From Clavelina lepadiformis (Eukaryota > Chordata > Ascidiacea > Aplousobranchia > Clavelinidae): a DNA stretch of 64,000 bases. Shown piece after piece: positions 12,801 through 24,000 of the stretch (positions are counted from its first letter, which is position 1; each line of letters starts with the position of its first letter). Both the position numbers and the translations under genes were made by a program. The DNA is taken from assembly GCF_947623445.1 (NCBI RefSeq), contig NC_135245.1:751501-815500 (forward strand). Direction: 5' to 3'. Under the pieces are notes generated by a model, which was given only the letters and a program-made list of their open reading frames with translations, was not told the DNA's origin and searched no databases.

Positions 12801-14962
12801 TAAGTCCAGTCAGTTCTGTTCACCGAGTCAAGTCCAAGTCACTATCTGATTATGGACCTGGCAAATGAACAATTTGCAATATGGTTGACAGACCAGCGAT
12901 ACAAAATATGAAAGTATAAAGAAAAAAAAGCCATGTCTGTATGTGTTTTTTATCAGAATTTGCACAAAGTCTAGCTCCGTATCACAGCACTGTAACAGAA
13001 GTTTAAGTAATAAAAATCATCACCAAGTTTAAGTCGGGCAAAAATTTTCTGCATTTCAAAGGTAAAAATTCTGATACGTATTGTATCATGTACTTTTCAT
13101 AAATGTTTGTGAGGGAACCTTTACAGCATGATGAAATAACGAAATAACAATGTTTTTATATCTTACCAATCCGAACGCTCATTTTTTCCGCAAGACAGCA
13201 TCACTGTCACAGAGGGAAAAAAGTACAGAATTGCCACATTTGTTTAGTCCAACAACTTTCTGTTTCATTAATATGAAACCTTTTTCCGCTTAACTAAAAT
13301 AAGACCAACTTCGCTTCACACACCACATAAAAGTTACGAAATACGAAGATAGGTGAGTCACTGTAAAGCAAAAAGCAAAATTGATTCTACAAAATACACT
13401 CACCTTGTCAAATGACTCCAAAAATAAAAAATCCAATTCGCGTAATTGCCAAATAATGAAAATTACTATGTCACAAAGGAAAGTTAACTGAAAAATCACA
13501 CTAGACTAGCGCTGAGGCTAGGCCTTTTACCCGATAGGCCTATAGAAGGAGCCTAGTAGTCCGTAAAAAGTTGAAATTTTCATTTTCACAACACGTGCAC
13601 ATCATTTCAAGTTAAACATAGATGCTACAATTTCGGACATTAGAGCACTTTTTAGATTTACTTCCGGACACAGATTTCAACACAGAAGTTCCGGACATGT
13701 TCAGGAAATTCCGGAAGTACGGTAACCCTATGATAAGACCCCATTCAAATATTGATTGGTTCTGGTTGAAGTTTCTAGCAGAAATATAGCATTTGGAGAG
13801 AAACTGTAGAAAGCTGCAGCTTGTCCAGGTATTTCAAGGTTTCATTGTAGTATTATGTAATACCGGTATTTATAAAGTTTTTGCTTAGTTTTTGAATTTG
13901 GTTCAAAAGTACTTTGGGTATTGTTCTAAATAGAGATTAAATATATAGACATATATAAATCTGATATGAGGTTGTAATAGGGAATTATACAGGATAAGCG
14001 AACACTCATACTATTATTATATATACAATTATAATAATATGTACTATTATACATACATACTATTATTGTATTTTCATGATTATATACACTTTCATTCATT
14101 TTAATTTTTTTATAGCATGGTTTTTACCTGGTCTTTCCAAAATAAGTTTTTGCTGAAGTGAATTCAAAGGAACTTGATTCTTTTATCTCTTTCAGTTATC
14201 TTCAGCGCATTTTAATTTTGGTGGAGGAAGTTCTGTGAAAAAGATCACAAATTTAGTTTTGTCCATGTTAACTATGTTGAGTGATAACTTATTAACATAT
14301 AGTCCTACTTTCATATGACCGCAAGTTTTGTCCAGCTGTCTGCTCTTTCTAGAACATATATTCCTACCAAAACAACCACACAAAGGTCACTTAATGGTTA
14401 ACGATGGTTGTGGAACTGTTTTGATTTTTACAGAGCAGAGTGGAAACAGATACTTACTAAAGAATTATTTACTCTAAGATTGTTGTAAGCGTTATTTGTG
14501 TGTCGGATATTGGTCATTTCCTCAACGATTTAGTTGTTTTCGTTCTCTGTCACGTTACATATGCTCAATGGAGAAGGTTGCGCGGTTTGTCATTTGATGT
14601 CATTGTCTTTTAATCATCATTTTATCAGGAAATAATTATCGTTATGAATGACACAAGTAGCACCTAAACAATCTATTTCTATGAGCATGTTGAAAACATT
14701 GACCTGGCAGTTTTGGTGAAAACTGAACCACTTGTATTTTGCAGTCAGTTTTTTTGGGTCCATCTTCATTTACTGGCAAATTTTAACTTTAGTTACAACT
14801 GTTATACCACCATCGGCTTTGTTTGCAGCCAAAAGCCGAGACTTGTGAGTCTGTTACATTTACCCATCGTACCCTTACACTAGTTATACATATGAAATTT
14901 GTGTATATATTGCAGTGTTGTGATAGACTAAAGTTTGTGAATGTTTCATTTGTTTGGTAACA
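9837..14962. other. Long non-coding stretch, no gene recognised
   Basis: About 5.1 kb with only short open frames (at most 102 codons) of low-complexity or unfamiliar sequence. I found no domain signature or conserved splice chain. It contains an AT-rich simple-sequence tract around 13995-14085 (ATTATTATATA-type) and a short AGTCAAGTCCAAGTC-type pentamer cluster near 12820-12845. Part of it is presumably upstream sequence for POLR2I. Confidence 0.4.
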
Positions 14963-16082
14963 ATGGACATAGCCAGTGAAGGACCCGGATTTGTGGGAAT
15001 CAAATTCTGTCAAGAATGGTTGGTAACTTGTTTGGTGTCGTTTGTCGTTCCTTCTTTATACTGTGTCTGCAGTCTGTATATAGTATATATTATATGCAGT
15101 GGAGGTTCATTAAATAGAATGAACTTCCACGAAACATCGAACTAGAATATACTAGAACATAGGCTTCTGTGGCGAGAACATTGTAGACATTGTTATCACT
15201 GATGTGCGGCAGGTTGAGCATCAAACTCACAATGAAGCTGGTAGTTTTGCTGTGATTTAACCCACACGTATGGTATACAGTTGTCAGATTGTGTGTTAGT
15301 TTGCTGGTATATGTCTATGTATTTAAGCATTTGTCATATACGTGTACATTTATTTTTTAGTAACAACATGTTGTACCCCAAAGAAGACAAACAAAACAAG
15401 ATTCTCTTGTACTCTGTAAGTATGCAACAAGTTTTTAGATTTTTGTTTGACGACGTTCAGTGCCATGTTTCCATATAGGTGCCCAAAAATAATGTTTGTC
15501 AACAGAATATAGAAAATTAACCATAGTTACAGAGAATGCAATATTTATCTTTGAAAATGCTTAATATATATACATATATATATATTTAAATTTGTATTTA
15601 ACATGCTGCAGCGAATTCAGAATTTCACAGGTTTTATCACAGAATGGTTTTCCTCCATCCAAGCTAACATATGTTGCATTGGTTTAGTGCCGGAACTGTG
15701 ATTTCCAAATGGAGGCGGACAACATGTGCATCTATGTGAATAAGATTGTGCATGAAGTGGACGAGCTGACTCAGATTATAGCCGATGTTGCCCAGGATCC
15801 CACGCTCCCGAGAACGAAAGATCACTCGTGCCCCATGTAAGTTGATGCCCCATGTATACCGGGTGCGGTAATTCCTCAGCTCTGCCCGACTCACCATTGT
15901 TTTTATTTACTGCTCAATCGAATAAGTTTTTTAATTGATCATAAATTGGTTGTTTTTGTGTTAGGTGCCACCACAAGGAGGCAGTATTTTTTCAGTCGCA
16001 ATCGACGCGCGATGAAGAAGGAATGAGATTATATTTTGTCTGCACCAACCCGCAGTGTGGCCATCGATGGACGCAACTATGA
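14963..16082 (+). CDS. POLR2I: RNA polymerase II subunit RPB9
   Basis: Four exons: 14963-15018, 15361-15415, 15688-15836 and 15965-16082. All introns are GT-AG. The joined frame is 125 residues plus stop, the same length as I recall for the human protein. RPB9 is a small zinc-binding Pol II subunit that affects start-site choice, elongation fidelity and transcript cleavage. The N-terminal zinc ribbon has its cysteines in FCQECNN and CRNCDFQ. The linker reads [20 protein letters not shown], almost invariant in animals. The C-terminal ribbon has [14 protein letters not shown] and [11 protein letters not shown]. All eight expected zinc-binding cysteines are present. The start [16 protein letters not shown] is the ATG at 14963. 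The next gene on the same strand begins about 580 bases downstream. Identification is secure. Confidence 0.97.
15560..15595. repeat. AT-rich simple repeat in POLR2I intron 2
   Basis: A run of TATATACATATATATATAT inside the second intron, which is ordinary microsatellite-like sequence. Confidence 0.7.
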
Positions 16083-16258
16083 TTGGACGCCCACATGTTA
16101 CCGGCTCAAGGCAGATGGGCCTAATGCATGTGACTTAGTGGTTCTTCATGATAGCCAGCCGGTGTTTTACAACTGTTTTTCTCTCTGCATTCACTTTGTC
16201 AAGATCTAGTATCAAGTTAACGCATGCGCGCGTGCAGACTTGTGTTACAATCTCGGGA

Positions 16259-16264
16259 AATAAA
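16259..16264 (+). promoter_or_regulatory. Candidate poly(A) signal of POLR2I
   Basis: AATAAA lies 177 bases after the POLR2I stop codon, before the splice acceptor that precedes the ankyrin gene. It is the only canonical hexamer between the two genes that I noticed. Confidence 0.5.
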
Positions 16265-16600
16265 CAAATTGTAGCCCAGCTCAGGTCCAATTTGGCTGCT
16301 AGAAGAACTCCAGTTTACCTGTGCATGTAAAACTTGTACTTGTTACTCTTTGTTGAAACAGTTTGATGCAGTTATCGTTATGGTCACCACTTTTTCTAGT
16401 GTATGATACTTTTTATGCTGCCTAAACGAATTGCATGCTATATGTTAAGCTGTTTTGCTCAATTTTATGCCGCTAGCGTTACGATCCTTGACCCAGTCCA
16501 TTGCTCATTTAAACTGGGTTTTGTCCATGTCCATGTCCACTTGTTTAAATCAGCTTGGTGCACAAGCACAAAATTACTCTGAAATTTGAATTGGTCTTTT

Positions 16601-16612
16601 GTGTTTTTCAGG
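16601..16612 (+). promoter_or_regulatory. Splice or trans-splice acceptor upstream of the ankyrin gene
   Basis: A good polypyrimidine-AG acceptor (TTTTGTGTTTTTCAG) ends at 16612, 47 bases before the first ATG of the intronless ankyrin gene. It could close a 5' UTR intron or receive a spliced leader, which is common in tunicates. The sequence alone cannot tell which. Confidence 0.45.
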
Positions 16613-16659
16613 ATGATAGAGAAGTTAATTAAAAAGTAGTGTGCTGTGTTGGAGCAACT

Positions 16660-19600
16660 ATGCAGTCGTTTCTCGCTTCTCAAGCAATAATTTCAAGCCT
16701 CAGTGACGAGAACCTGATAGTTCAGGCAATTTTTAACGGAAATGCTGATGAAGTTCGTTCCTTAATTTACAAGAAAGAAGACGTGAATGTTTCGGATTCT
16801 GAGAGAAGAACTCCTCTGCATGCGGCGGCATTCCTTGGTGATGCTGAAATCATAGACTTGCTCATTCTGAGCGGAGCTCGCATCAACGCCAAGGATTCAA
16901 AATGGCTCACTCCACTACATCGAGCGTGTGCTTCGAAATCAGAAGACGCAGTCAATACCTTGTTGAAGCACCAGGCAGACGTTAACGCTCGTGATAAACT
17001 TTGGCAATCACCCCTTCATGTGGCTGCTGCTAACGATGCCGTGGCATGCGCTGAGCTTCTCATTCCTCAGCTAAGTAACCTGAATTTTTCAGACAGAGCC
17101 GGGCGCCAGGCACTACATCATGCTGCGTTCAGCGGCCACGTCAACATTGTCAATCTTTTAATAAGAAACGGCGCCAACATCCACGCTTACGATCGGCAGG
17201 AGAGAAGAGCTCTTCACTGGGCTGCGTACATGGGACACACAGAGATCATTAAAGCTCTTGTTGCTGGTGGAGCCGAGATAAATTGCCGAGACAAACGTTG
17301 TGGGGACACACCGATGCACGCTGCAGCAGCAGCCGGTCAAATATCAGCTGTCAAGATGTTTATAGATATGGGGTTTGATATAAACATGCAGAATAACCAG
17401 AAATGCACCCCCTTGCATTTGGCATGCTTCAATGGTCAAGATGTGATAGTTCACGAGCTGCTGGAGGCAGGAGCGGATGCCAATATCACGAATGATCAAG
17501 GTTGCACGTCGCTTCATCTGGCCGCTGCGTCATCTCATGGTGCTCTCTGCTTGGAATTGTTGGTTAACAGTGGTGCTGATGTCAACAGCCAGAACAACGC
17601 AGGAAAAACGCCTCTTCACATGACTGCGGTTCACGGTAGATTCACCCGATCTCAAACGTTGCTGCATAACGGAGCACGGGCAGATGCGGTAGATTACCAT
17701 GGCAACAGCGCTTTGCACGTTGCTGCCAAGCATGGGCATGAATTGCTCATAACTACTTTGCTGGAAGCTGGGGCGGACCCTGCCAAGCACGGCTCAGGAG
17801 GAAAACTTGCAATCCACATCGCCGCTATCCGTGGCCACGTCAACTGCTGCAGGAAATTACTCAATGCTCACGCCTCGGAAGAAGCTGGGATCACTACAAC
17901 CAATGTTGTGGCGATGTGTGATTCAGAAGGGAGGTCCTGCCTGCACTATGCCGCTTGTGGAGGTTCCCTCGAGTGCTTAGATGTGTTTCTGGCTTATGTC
18001 GATGCCGTGTCGACCATAACACAGCGTGATGCCGCTGGCCGCACTCCTTTGCATTATGCACTTAGTTCCGCTCGGCGAGAGTGCGCGAAACGATTGATAA
18101 CCGGTGCTTTGAGGCGTGAAGATTTCAAGAAAGATCTGAATGACGCGGATAAAGATGGCAGGACTTTGCTACATCACGCATCTGCGACTGACGCCAACGG
18201 AGGCTGCGTGGAGCTGCTCCTGGAAAGAGATGTTAATGTGTTGGCAACTGACAACCAGGGCTATACAGCCTTGCACTATGCCGCTGTCTGTGGTCACGAT
18301 ACTGTGGTTAAGCAGCTCATTAATGCTGACAACAATATATTGAAGGAAACGCACGATGAAGAATCATCTCTCACGTCACCTCTTCACCTCGGTGCATACT
18401 ACGGCCACATCAGTGTCGTCATTTATTTGGCGGAATATCTTTTAAACTTGGACATATACGACAGCGAAGGTCGAACACCACTGGAGCTCGCTGCTTATCA
18501 AGGTAACGCAGATTGTGTCCGTGCTTTGCAGATGCAAGGTGCGTGCGTTGCACAGCGAAATGTTAAGAACAAACGTACTGCTCTCCATGCCGCAGCCAGC
18601 CAAGGTCACACAAAATGCATGCAGCTTCTGGTTGAAGGAGCTCTGTTAGACCAATCTACAAATGATGGCGGTGATATCAGCAGATTCATCAATGCAAGGG
18701 ATCTTGACAAATGCACCCCTCTTATGCTCAGTGTTACAAATGGGCACCTTGCAGCTGTTGATTTTCTTCTGTCGCGAAACGCATTTGTTTGGCCGGTTGA
18801 CAAGTTTGGATGCACAGCCATCCATCGTGGTGCTGTGTCTGGCAATGAAGACATTGTCAGAAATCTGATACATCGTAGTCTGCAAGAACAATCTCCAAGT
18901 TCAAAGCACTCAAAAGATAATGACGGTGATTCAGAAACCACAGATCAGGTTATTGGCAATGCAGCTGCATCTGTGGTAGCAAGAAGCCACAACGGCCGTA
19001 CCCCGCTGCATTTTGCTGCAATACGTGGTAATGCTAGCATGCTTGAAACACTGCTGCAAGTGGCAGCATCTGTAAATGTTATTGATCGGTATGGCTACAC
19101 ACCTCTTCATTACGCTTGCTACGAAGGTCACGAACCCTGCGTTGATTCTATATTATTGCACGATTCGTTTGTGAAGATGGAGGGGTACACGTTCAGTCCT
19201 CTTCACTGTGCTGTGTACAACGACAACGAAGCATGCGCTGATCGTTTGCTGGAAACACTCGGCGATGAAATTGTAAATTATAAAGATTCGAAAGGAAGAA
19301 GCCCACTCCATGCTTGTGTGCTAAATGATAACACGGATTGCGCCCATTTCCTCCTCTCCCATGGATCCGATCCTGATTCCACTGACAGCACTGGCCAGTC
19401 TCCTCTGATGCTCGCGTGTCGCATCGGGCATGAAGGTTGCACGGAAGTTTTATTGAAGGCGAAAGCCAACTGCTGTTTGGTCAACGTGGACAACAACAAC
19501 GCCTTGCACCTCGCTTGCTTAAACGGCAATGAAACTTGTGCGCTTATCCTCCTCGATGTTGTCAGTGATTTATCGATCATTAACGCTCAGAATAACAACG

Positions 19601-20010
19601 GCCAGTCCGCGTTGCACATCGCGGCAAAGAAGGGGCTGACATCGGTGGCCATGCGGCTGCTAGAGAAGGGATCCAACGTTGACCTCGAGGACGCTGACGG
19701 TCTCTCTCCCGCCCTCGCGTGTGCCTCGAACACCAATGTGGCCGATTGTCTGGATATGATCATTGCGGTGATGCTCAGGGTTGCCTCTCTAGGCTCGGAG
19801 TCATTTGACCTTCAGTCGATTCGGTCGAGTTTGGAGTCGTGCAGAAAGCGAAGGAGCTCTCTTGCTGCCCTCAAACGTCATTCTACAATGGGAAGTGTCT
19901 TTAAACAGGATTTGTCCGACGATTCTTCTGCATTTGTGGACGGGGAAAATACAAAAGCAGGAGACGACGTCACAATGGCAGGCGAAGACAGTGACTCGGA
20001 AACCTATTAA
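16660..20010 (+). CDS. Protein phosphatase 6 ankyrin-repeat regulatory subunit (ANKRD28/44/52 type)
   Basis: A single uninterrupted frame of 1,116 residues from MQSFLASQAIISSL to stop. A GTG at 16639 is in frame upstream, but the first ATG is 16660. It is built of about 28 ankyrin repeats from residue 25 to about 1040 (for example TPLHAAAFLGDAEIIDLLI, ALHHAAFSGHVNIVNLLI, PLHMTAVHGRFTRSQTLL). The N-terminus LIVQAIFNGNADEVRSLIY and the phrases SKWLTPLHRA and HGALCLELLV match the vertebrate ANKRD28/ANKRD44/ANKRD52 trio, which scaffold the PP6 catalytic subunit with SAPS subunits. Its length is close to that family's (about 1,050-1,080). The C-terminal tail of about 75 residues is acidic and Ser/Asp-rich and probably disordered. 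All other protein genes here with resolved structure are multi-exon, so lack of introns over 3.3 kb is odd. The single gene may be pro-orthologous to the three vertebrate paralogues. Confidence 0.95.
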   Translation: MQSFLASQAIISSLSDENLIVQAIFNGNADEVRSLIYKKEDVNVSDSERRTPLHAAAFLGDAEIIDLLILSGARINAKDSKWLTPLHRACASKSEDAVNTLLKHQADVNARDKLWQSPLHVAAANDAVACAELLIPQLSNLNFSDRAGRQALHHAAFSGHVNIVNLLIRNGANIHAYDRQERRALHWAAYMGHTEIIKALVAGGAEINCRDKRCGDTPMHAAAAAGQISAVKMFIDMGFDINMQNNQKCTPLHLACFNGQDVIVHELLEAGADANITNDQGCTSLHLAAASSHGALCLELLVNSGADVNSQNNAGKTPLHMTAVHGRFTRSQTLLHNGARADAVDYHGNSALHVAAKHGHELLITTLLEAGADPAKHGSGGKLAIHIAAIRGHVNCCRKLLNAHASEEAGITTTNVVAMCDSEGRSCLHYAACGGSLECLDVFLAYVDAVSTITQRDAAGRTPLHYALSSARRECAKRLITGALRREDFKKDLNDADKDGRTLLHHASATDANGGCVELLLERDVNVLATDNQGYTALHYAAVCGHDTVVKQLINADNNILKETHDEESSLTSPLHLGAYYGHISVVIYLAEYLLNLDIYDSEGRTPLELAAYQGNADCVRALQMQGACVAQRNVKNKRTALHAAASQGHTKCMQLLVEGALLDQSTNDGGDISRFINARDLDKCTPLMLSVTNGHLAAVDFLLSRNAFVWPVDKFGCTAIHRGAVSGNEDIVRNLIHRSLQEQSPSSKHSKDNDGDSETTDQVIGNAAASVVARSHNGRTPLHFAAIRGNASMLETLLQVAASVNVIDRYGYTPLHYACYEGHEPCVDSILLHDSFVKMEGYTFSPLHCAVYNDNEACADRLLETLGDEIVNYKDSKGRSPLHACVLNDNTDCAHFLLSHGSDPDSTDSTGQSPLMLACRIGHEGCTEVLLKAKANCCLVNVDNNNALHLACLNGNETCALILLDVVSDLSIINAQNNNGQSALHIAAKKGLTSVAMRLLEKGSNVDLEDADGLSPALACASNTNVADCLDMIIAVMLRVASLGSESFDLQSIRSSLESCRKRRSSLAALKRHSTMGSVFKQDLSDDSSAFVDGENTKAGDDVTMAGEDSDSETY

Positions 20011-21072
20011 TTTGCGGACGTGTTTGATTTTTTTGAAATTGCTTTGTTAACATCTCGACATACTTGTGACATTTTATTCTGCTAATTCTGACAATACTGC
20101 TTATTACAAAGCATATTTATTAGGTGGAGCTTATGTAGTAATCTCTTTTCATATCGTTATAAATGCATGATATATACGAGCAATGCAAGTGTATATTTAA
20201 CAAATAGGATAATTGGCCACTCATGATGGTGGCACGTGCAAGATACCTGGTTTAAGAAATCTTTAATATTAGCTTGGTTTGTGGCGTCTTGCCTTGACTT
20301 TGTGATCAAATCTAAGTATTAAAGTGTTCCTTGTCAACTTTATACGAACAAAAAAACACAAAAGAAGTTAGTTGTTGTGCTTTTTGTGTTCTTGCCTCAT
20401 CGAATTTCATTCTATCTTGCCGGTCTATGGCATATGTTTTGCTTTTATAATTTAGAAAATTGTAGTTTAATTTTAAATATACTTTTTGATATCTAGGATG
20501 CCTTTTGGCCAATTGTTTCCAAATTAAGACAAAGTTTTGTTTTTATTCCTCGACTGAGGCAAAATTTTATTTATGATTAAGCTTCCTTATAAAGTGATTT
20601 ATGTTTGCGTTATGTACTTGCTTGTTAATTTGCGTTATTGCACAAACTCTACAACATGTCGTATTGTTGCACCAAAATTTGAACTCAGATGTTAAAGGTC
20701 CACGTCTATTGGTACAACTAACTCAGTAATTTGCCTGTGTTTACGATCTTTATCGAACATGATTGTTTGAAAATTTCTTGCGACTAGTGGTGATTTGTTG
20801 TTTGCTTCTTGGTTTTGCGACGAACAATTTGTGTCTTTTTTCATCAAGTCATCCACCTTCTAATCGAGCTTTATTCATCCTACCGTTGATACTGTGGGCT
20901 TAATTAGAGCGTTGTACACCCGTAAGATCTGTTTCCCCGTTGTGTTGTGTGCGTCAATACCACCCATCACAACTCGCATCATGGTGAAAAGTTCCGTTCA
21001 ATTGCTGTGTTTCGCTCGTATTTTGAAACTTATTTTCGTTGCCAGGTGTAGGTTGCTCTGTGTAGTTGTAGT
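20011..21072. other. 3' UTR of the ankyrin gene and short intergenic region
   Basis: AT-rich. An ATTAAA-type variant poly(A) hexamer occurs at about 20318. Small frames on both strands have no family resemblance. The CMTR1 promoter and 5' UTR should lie in the last few hundred bases, but I see no TATA-like site I would defend. Confidence 0.4.
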
Positions 21073-24000
21073 ATGTCTCACTACTGTGGTAACATGAGCT
21101 CATCAGAATCTGAGGGGGAGGAGTTAGATGATGAAGATCGTTCTTCATCGTCTGATTTGTCATCAGGGCTAGATGATGAAGGAAATCGAGGAGGGAAAAG
21201 AAAGCGCGAAAGTAGTAACTTTGTTGTTTTATCAAGCAAGCTGTATAAATTATCCCACAATCTTATACAAACTGTACTTACTATAATTGACTTAGAAATC
21301 GTTTGTATTCTGTTTATTTGTTTTAATATTTTGTTTATTGTAATCACTCGTAACTTCAATATAATTTTTGGACAGTTTTAATTTTAAAAAGGTTTTTCTT
21401 GCTCTGTTTTCCTTAGATTCAAGCTATTTTATCGAGAGTAATGAATTGGATGAAAACACAAATTTACCAGGCAATGAACCAGCCATGAAGCAAAAGAGAA
21501 GTATGAATCATCTCTCAACTAATCAGAGTATTTTGTTTTACAAGATTTCCAGAAATGGTTTTTAATCCTTTTACCACTGTTTGTGCTTGTGGAACCAAAA
21601 CATCAAAAATACTTAATTTTATTAGAAATTAATTGGCAACGAAGTGGCGATGAGTCGTCAGATGGAGCAATCCCCAGGCATCAAGGCATGGAAGACATGA
21701 AGAAGCTGGTAAGTAGGAAATTATACTTTTAAATCAAACCATCAATCATGAAGCTTCAGTGCACGCAACATGATCATGATCAATGCGTTTAAATAAAGTT
21801 GTTATCGATCGCACATATCGGGCGGGGAATTAAGTTCCTAGATACCGTGATAAATTTTGTTTCTGTGTAGGGGAATTACAGCGACAAGGCGGGGAAAATG
21901 ATGATGAAAATGGGCTACAAACCCGGCTCTGGGCTCGGCCGAGATGCCCAGGGTCGGGTTGACATCGTGCCGGCGTCAAAGCAGAGAGCAAGACGTGGCC
22001 TGGGGCTGAAGATTCAGGTTTGCTTTGGATAAATTGTTTTTTGGTCGCTCATTTTTTTCAGCTATTTTCGCTCCAAGATTTTATAAGCTTTGTAACAACA
22101 ATAACATTGGACCACTAGGAACTGTCGTTTTTCCTACCATGTGTGTTCGCGGGCTGTGAAGTTATTTTAATAACTTTCTGTGTTTTTATTTCACCAATAG
22201 AAGTGTCATGCACACATTTTATGACTGGAATGATGTCCAGAAACTCCATGACTTTTATTAACATTTAGACGTTTAGATTTAGTGTTAAGTATAAACTGAT
22301 TGCAAACATGTGTGCTATTCTATCTCGGCCAACATGAAAGCAGCCACGTAACCAGTGGCAACCAATTTATCGCAGGCGTTGGACAAAGAAGTTGTCGTGG
22401 ATTGGGAGGATGAGAGACCTCCGAGCTCAAACGAAGCCGTTGATTGGATGCCAGAGTATCGGAGATTGATGCCGGATGCAGACGAGATGGCCGGGTGGGA
22501 GACACACGGGAAGGTGAGTCGACGGTCTCATCTCTGTGAACATCCTTTGATTGAGTCTGATTTGTTTGCTGATGCTTCAGAGAAAGGAGACCATCGACGA
22601 TGAAACATTATTCTGCGAACAGGATATTCTCACCACCATGCTCTCTTGCAAGGCAAGTCATAAGTTGTAGCCGTGTATTATCATTTTCCTCTAAGCCCTG
22701 CCCTGCTTTCAGCTGGTTGCGGTTGTAGTCAGAGTTGCACTTTCTGTCAGTTTTGTGTGAACTTCATGCCCAGCTCTGTGTTACTTCTTCATCTTGTTGT
22801 AGTCGGTGTTTGATGATTTGGAAGGAGGAGAGATGCGGAACGCCCGGATGCGATCGAATCCATACGAGACCATCAGGGGGGGAATTTTCCTAAACAGAGC
22901 AGCGATGAAGATGGCGAACATGGATTGTTGCCTAGATTACATGTTCACTTCCCCAAAAGTAATCAAATCACCTTCAACGAGGCACTTTCGCTTTTGCCAT
23001 AAAAGTCTTTGTAGAAAACTCATTCTGTCTAACCTCATCCTAGGGTGTGTCCAGCAACGAACTGCTTTACTTTGCCGATATTTGCGCTGGGCCTGGAGGT
23101 TTCTCGGAGTATGTCCTCTGGAGGAGAAAATGGAAAACAAAAGGATTTGGTTTCACTTTAAAAGGAGGAAACGATTTTAAGCTCGAGAAATTTTTTGCTT
23201 CATCGCCAGAGCTATTTGAGCCTCATTACGGTGAGTTCCTTGAATAAATCCTCTTCAACTTTCCTGGCATTTTATTTTTCGCCAACATGGACATCACATT
23301 TTCTTGTTTTTATTTTGTAGGAGTGGGAGGCGCAGATGGGGACGGGGACATAATGAAAAGCGAGAACTTGGAGGAATTCCAGAATTTTGTCCTGGACAAC
23401 ACAAACGAACAAGGTGTTCATTTTGTGATGGCCGACGGGGTAAGTGAAATTTCACCTGCTTCCACACCGTCTCACCCGCTACATTCAATATTTTTTCTCA
23501 TCTAGGGTTTTTCTGTCGAAGGCCGCGAGAATATACAGGAAATTCTTACAAAACAACTTCTGCTCTGCCAGTTCCTATGCGCTCTTTCAATCATTAGAAC
23601 AGACGGCAGCTTCGTTTGCAAAACCTTTGATTTATTCACTGAGTTCTCGGTCGGTTTGGTTTATCTCCTCAGGATTGCATTCAAGAGAATTTCAATTTTC
23701 AAACCAGTGACGAGCAGACCAGCTAACTCTGAAAGGTTGGAAGCTCATTAACGTAGACTTTTAGAAAACTTAAAGTCATAACTGATCCTAAAACACCTGT
23801 ATAGTCATATCCATGTTTTTAAGGATTTAACTTTGGCGACTGCTGAGAGGTTTTTAAGAGTCCGCGACTTTTAAAGACTAACTGCCCAATTTCTGCTGTA
23901 GTCGCAGAAGCATAAATTTTAATTGACTGTTGGAGAAATTTAAGAGACTGTTTCGTTTCTCAAAAACACCTTAAGAAACACAGGTCATGTCAAAATCACC

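Noticed and set aside
16639..16660. Start of the ankyrin gene at the upstream in-frame GTG (adds seven residues).
   Set aside because: Not an ATG; the first ATG at 16660 is 47 bases after a good acceptor and fits the family N-terminus.
14963..20010. POLR2I and the ankyrin gene as a classic operon.
   Set aside because: The gap of about 580 bases with its own poly(A) signal is longer than the near-zero spacing of typical tunicate operons. Trans-splicing stays possible and is listed as a finding.
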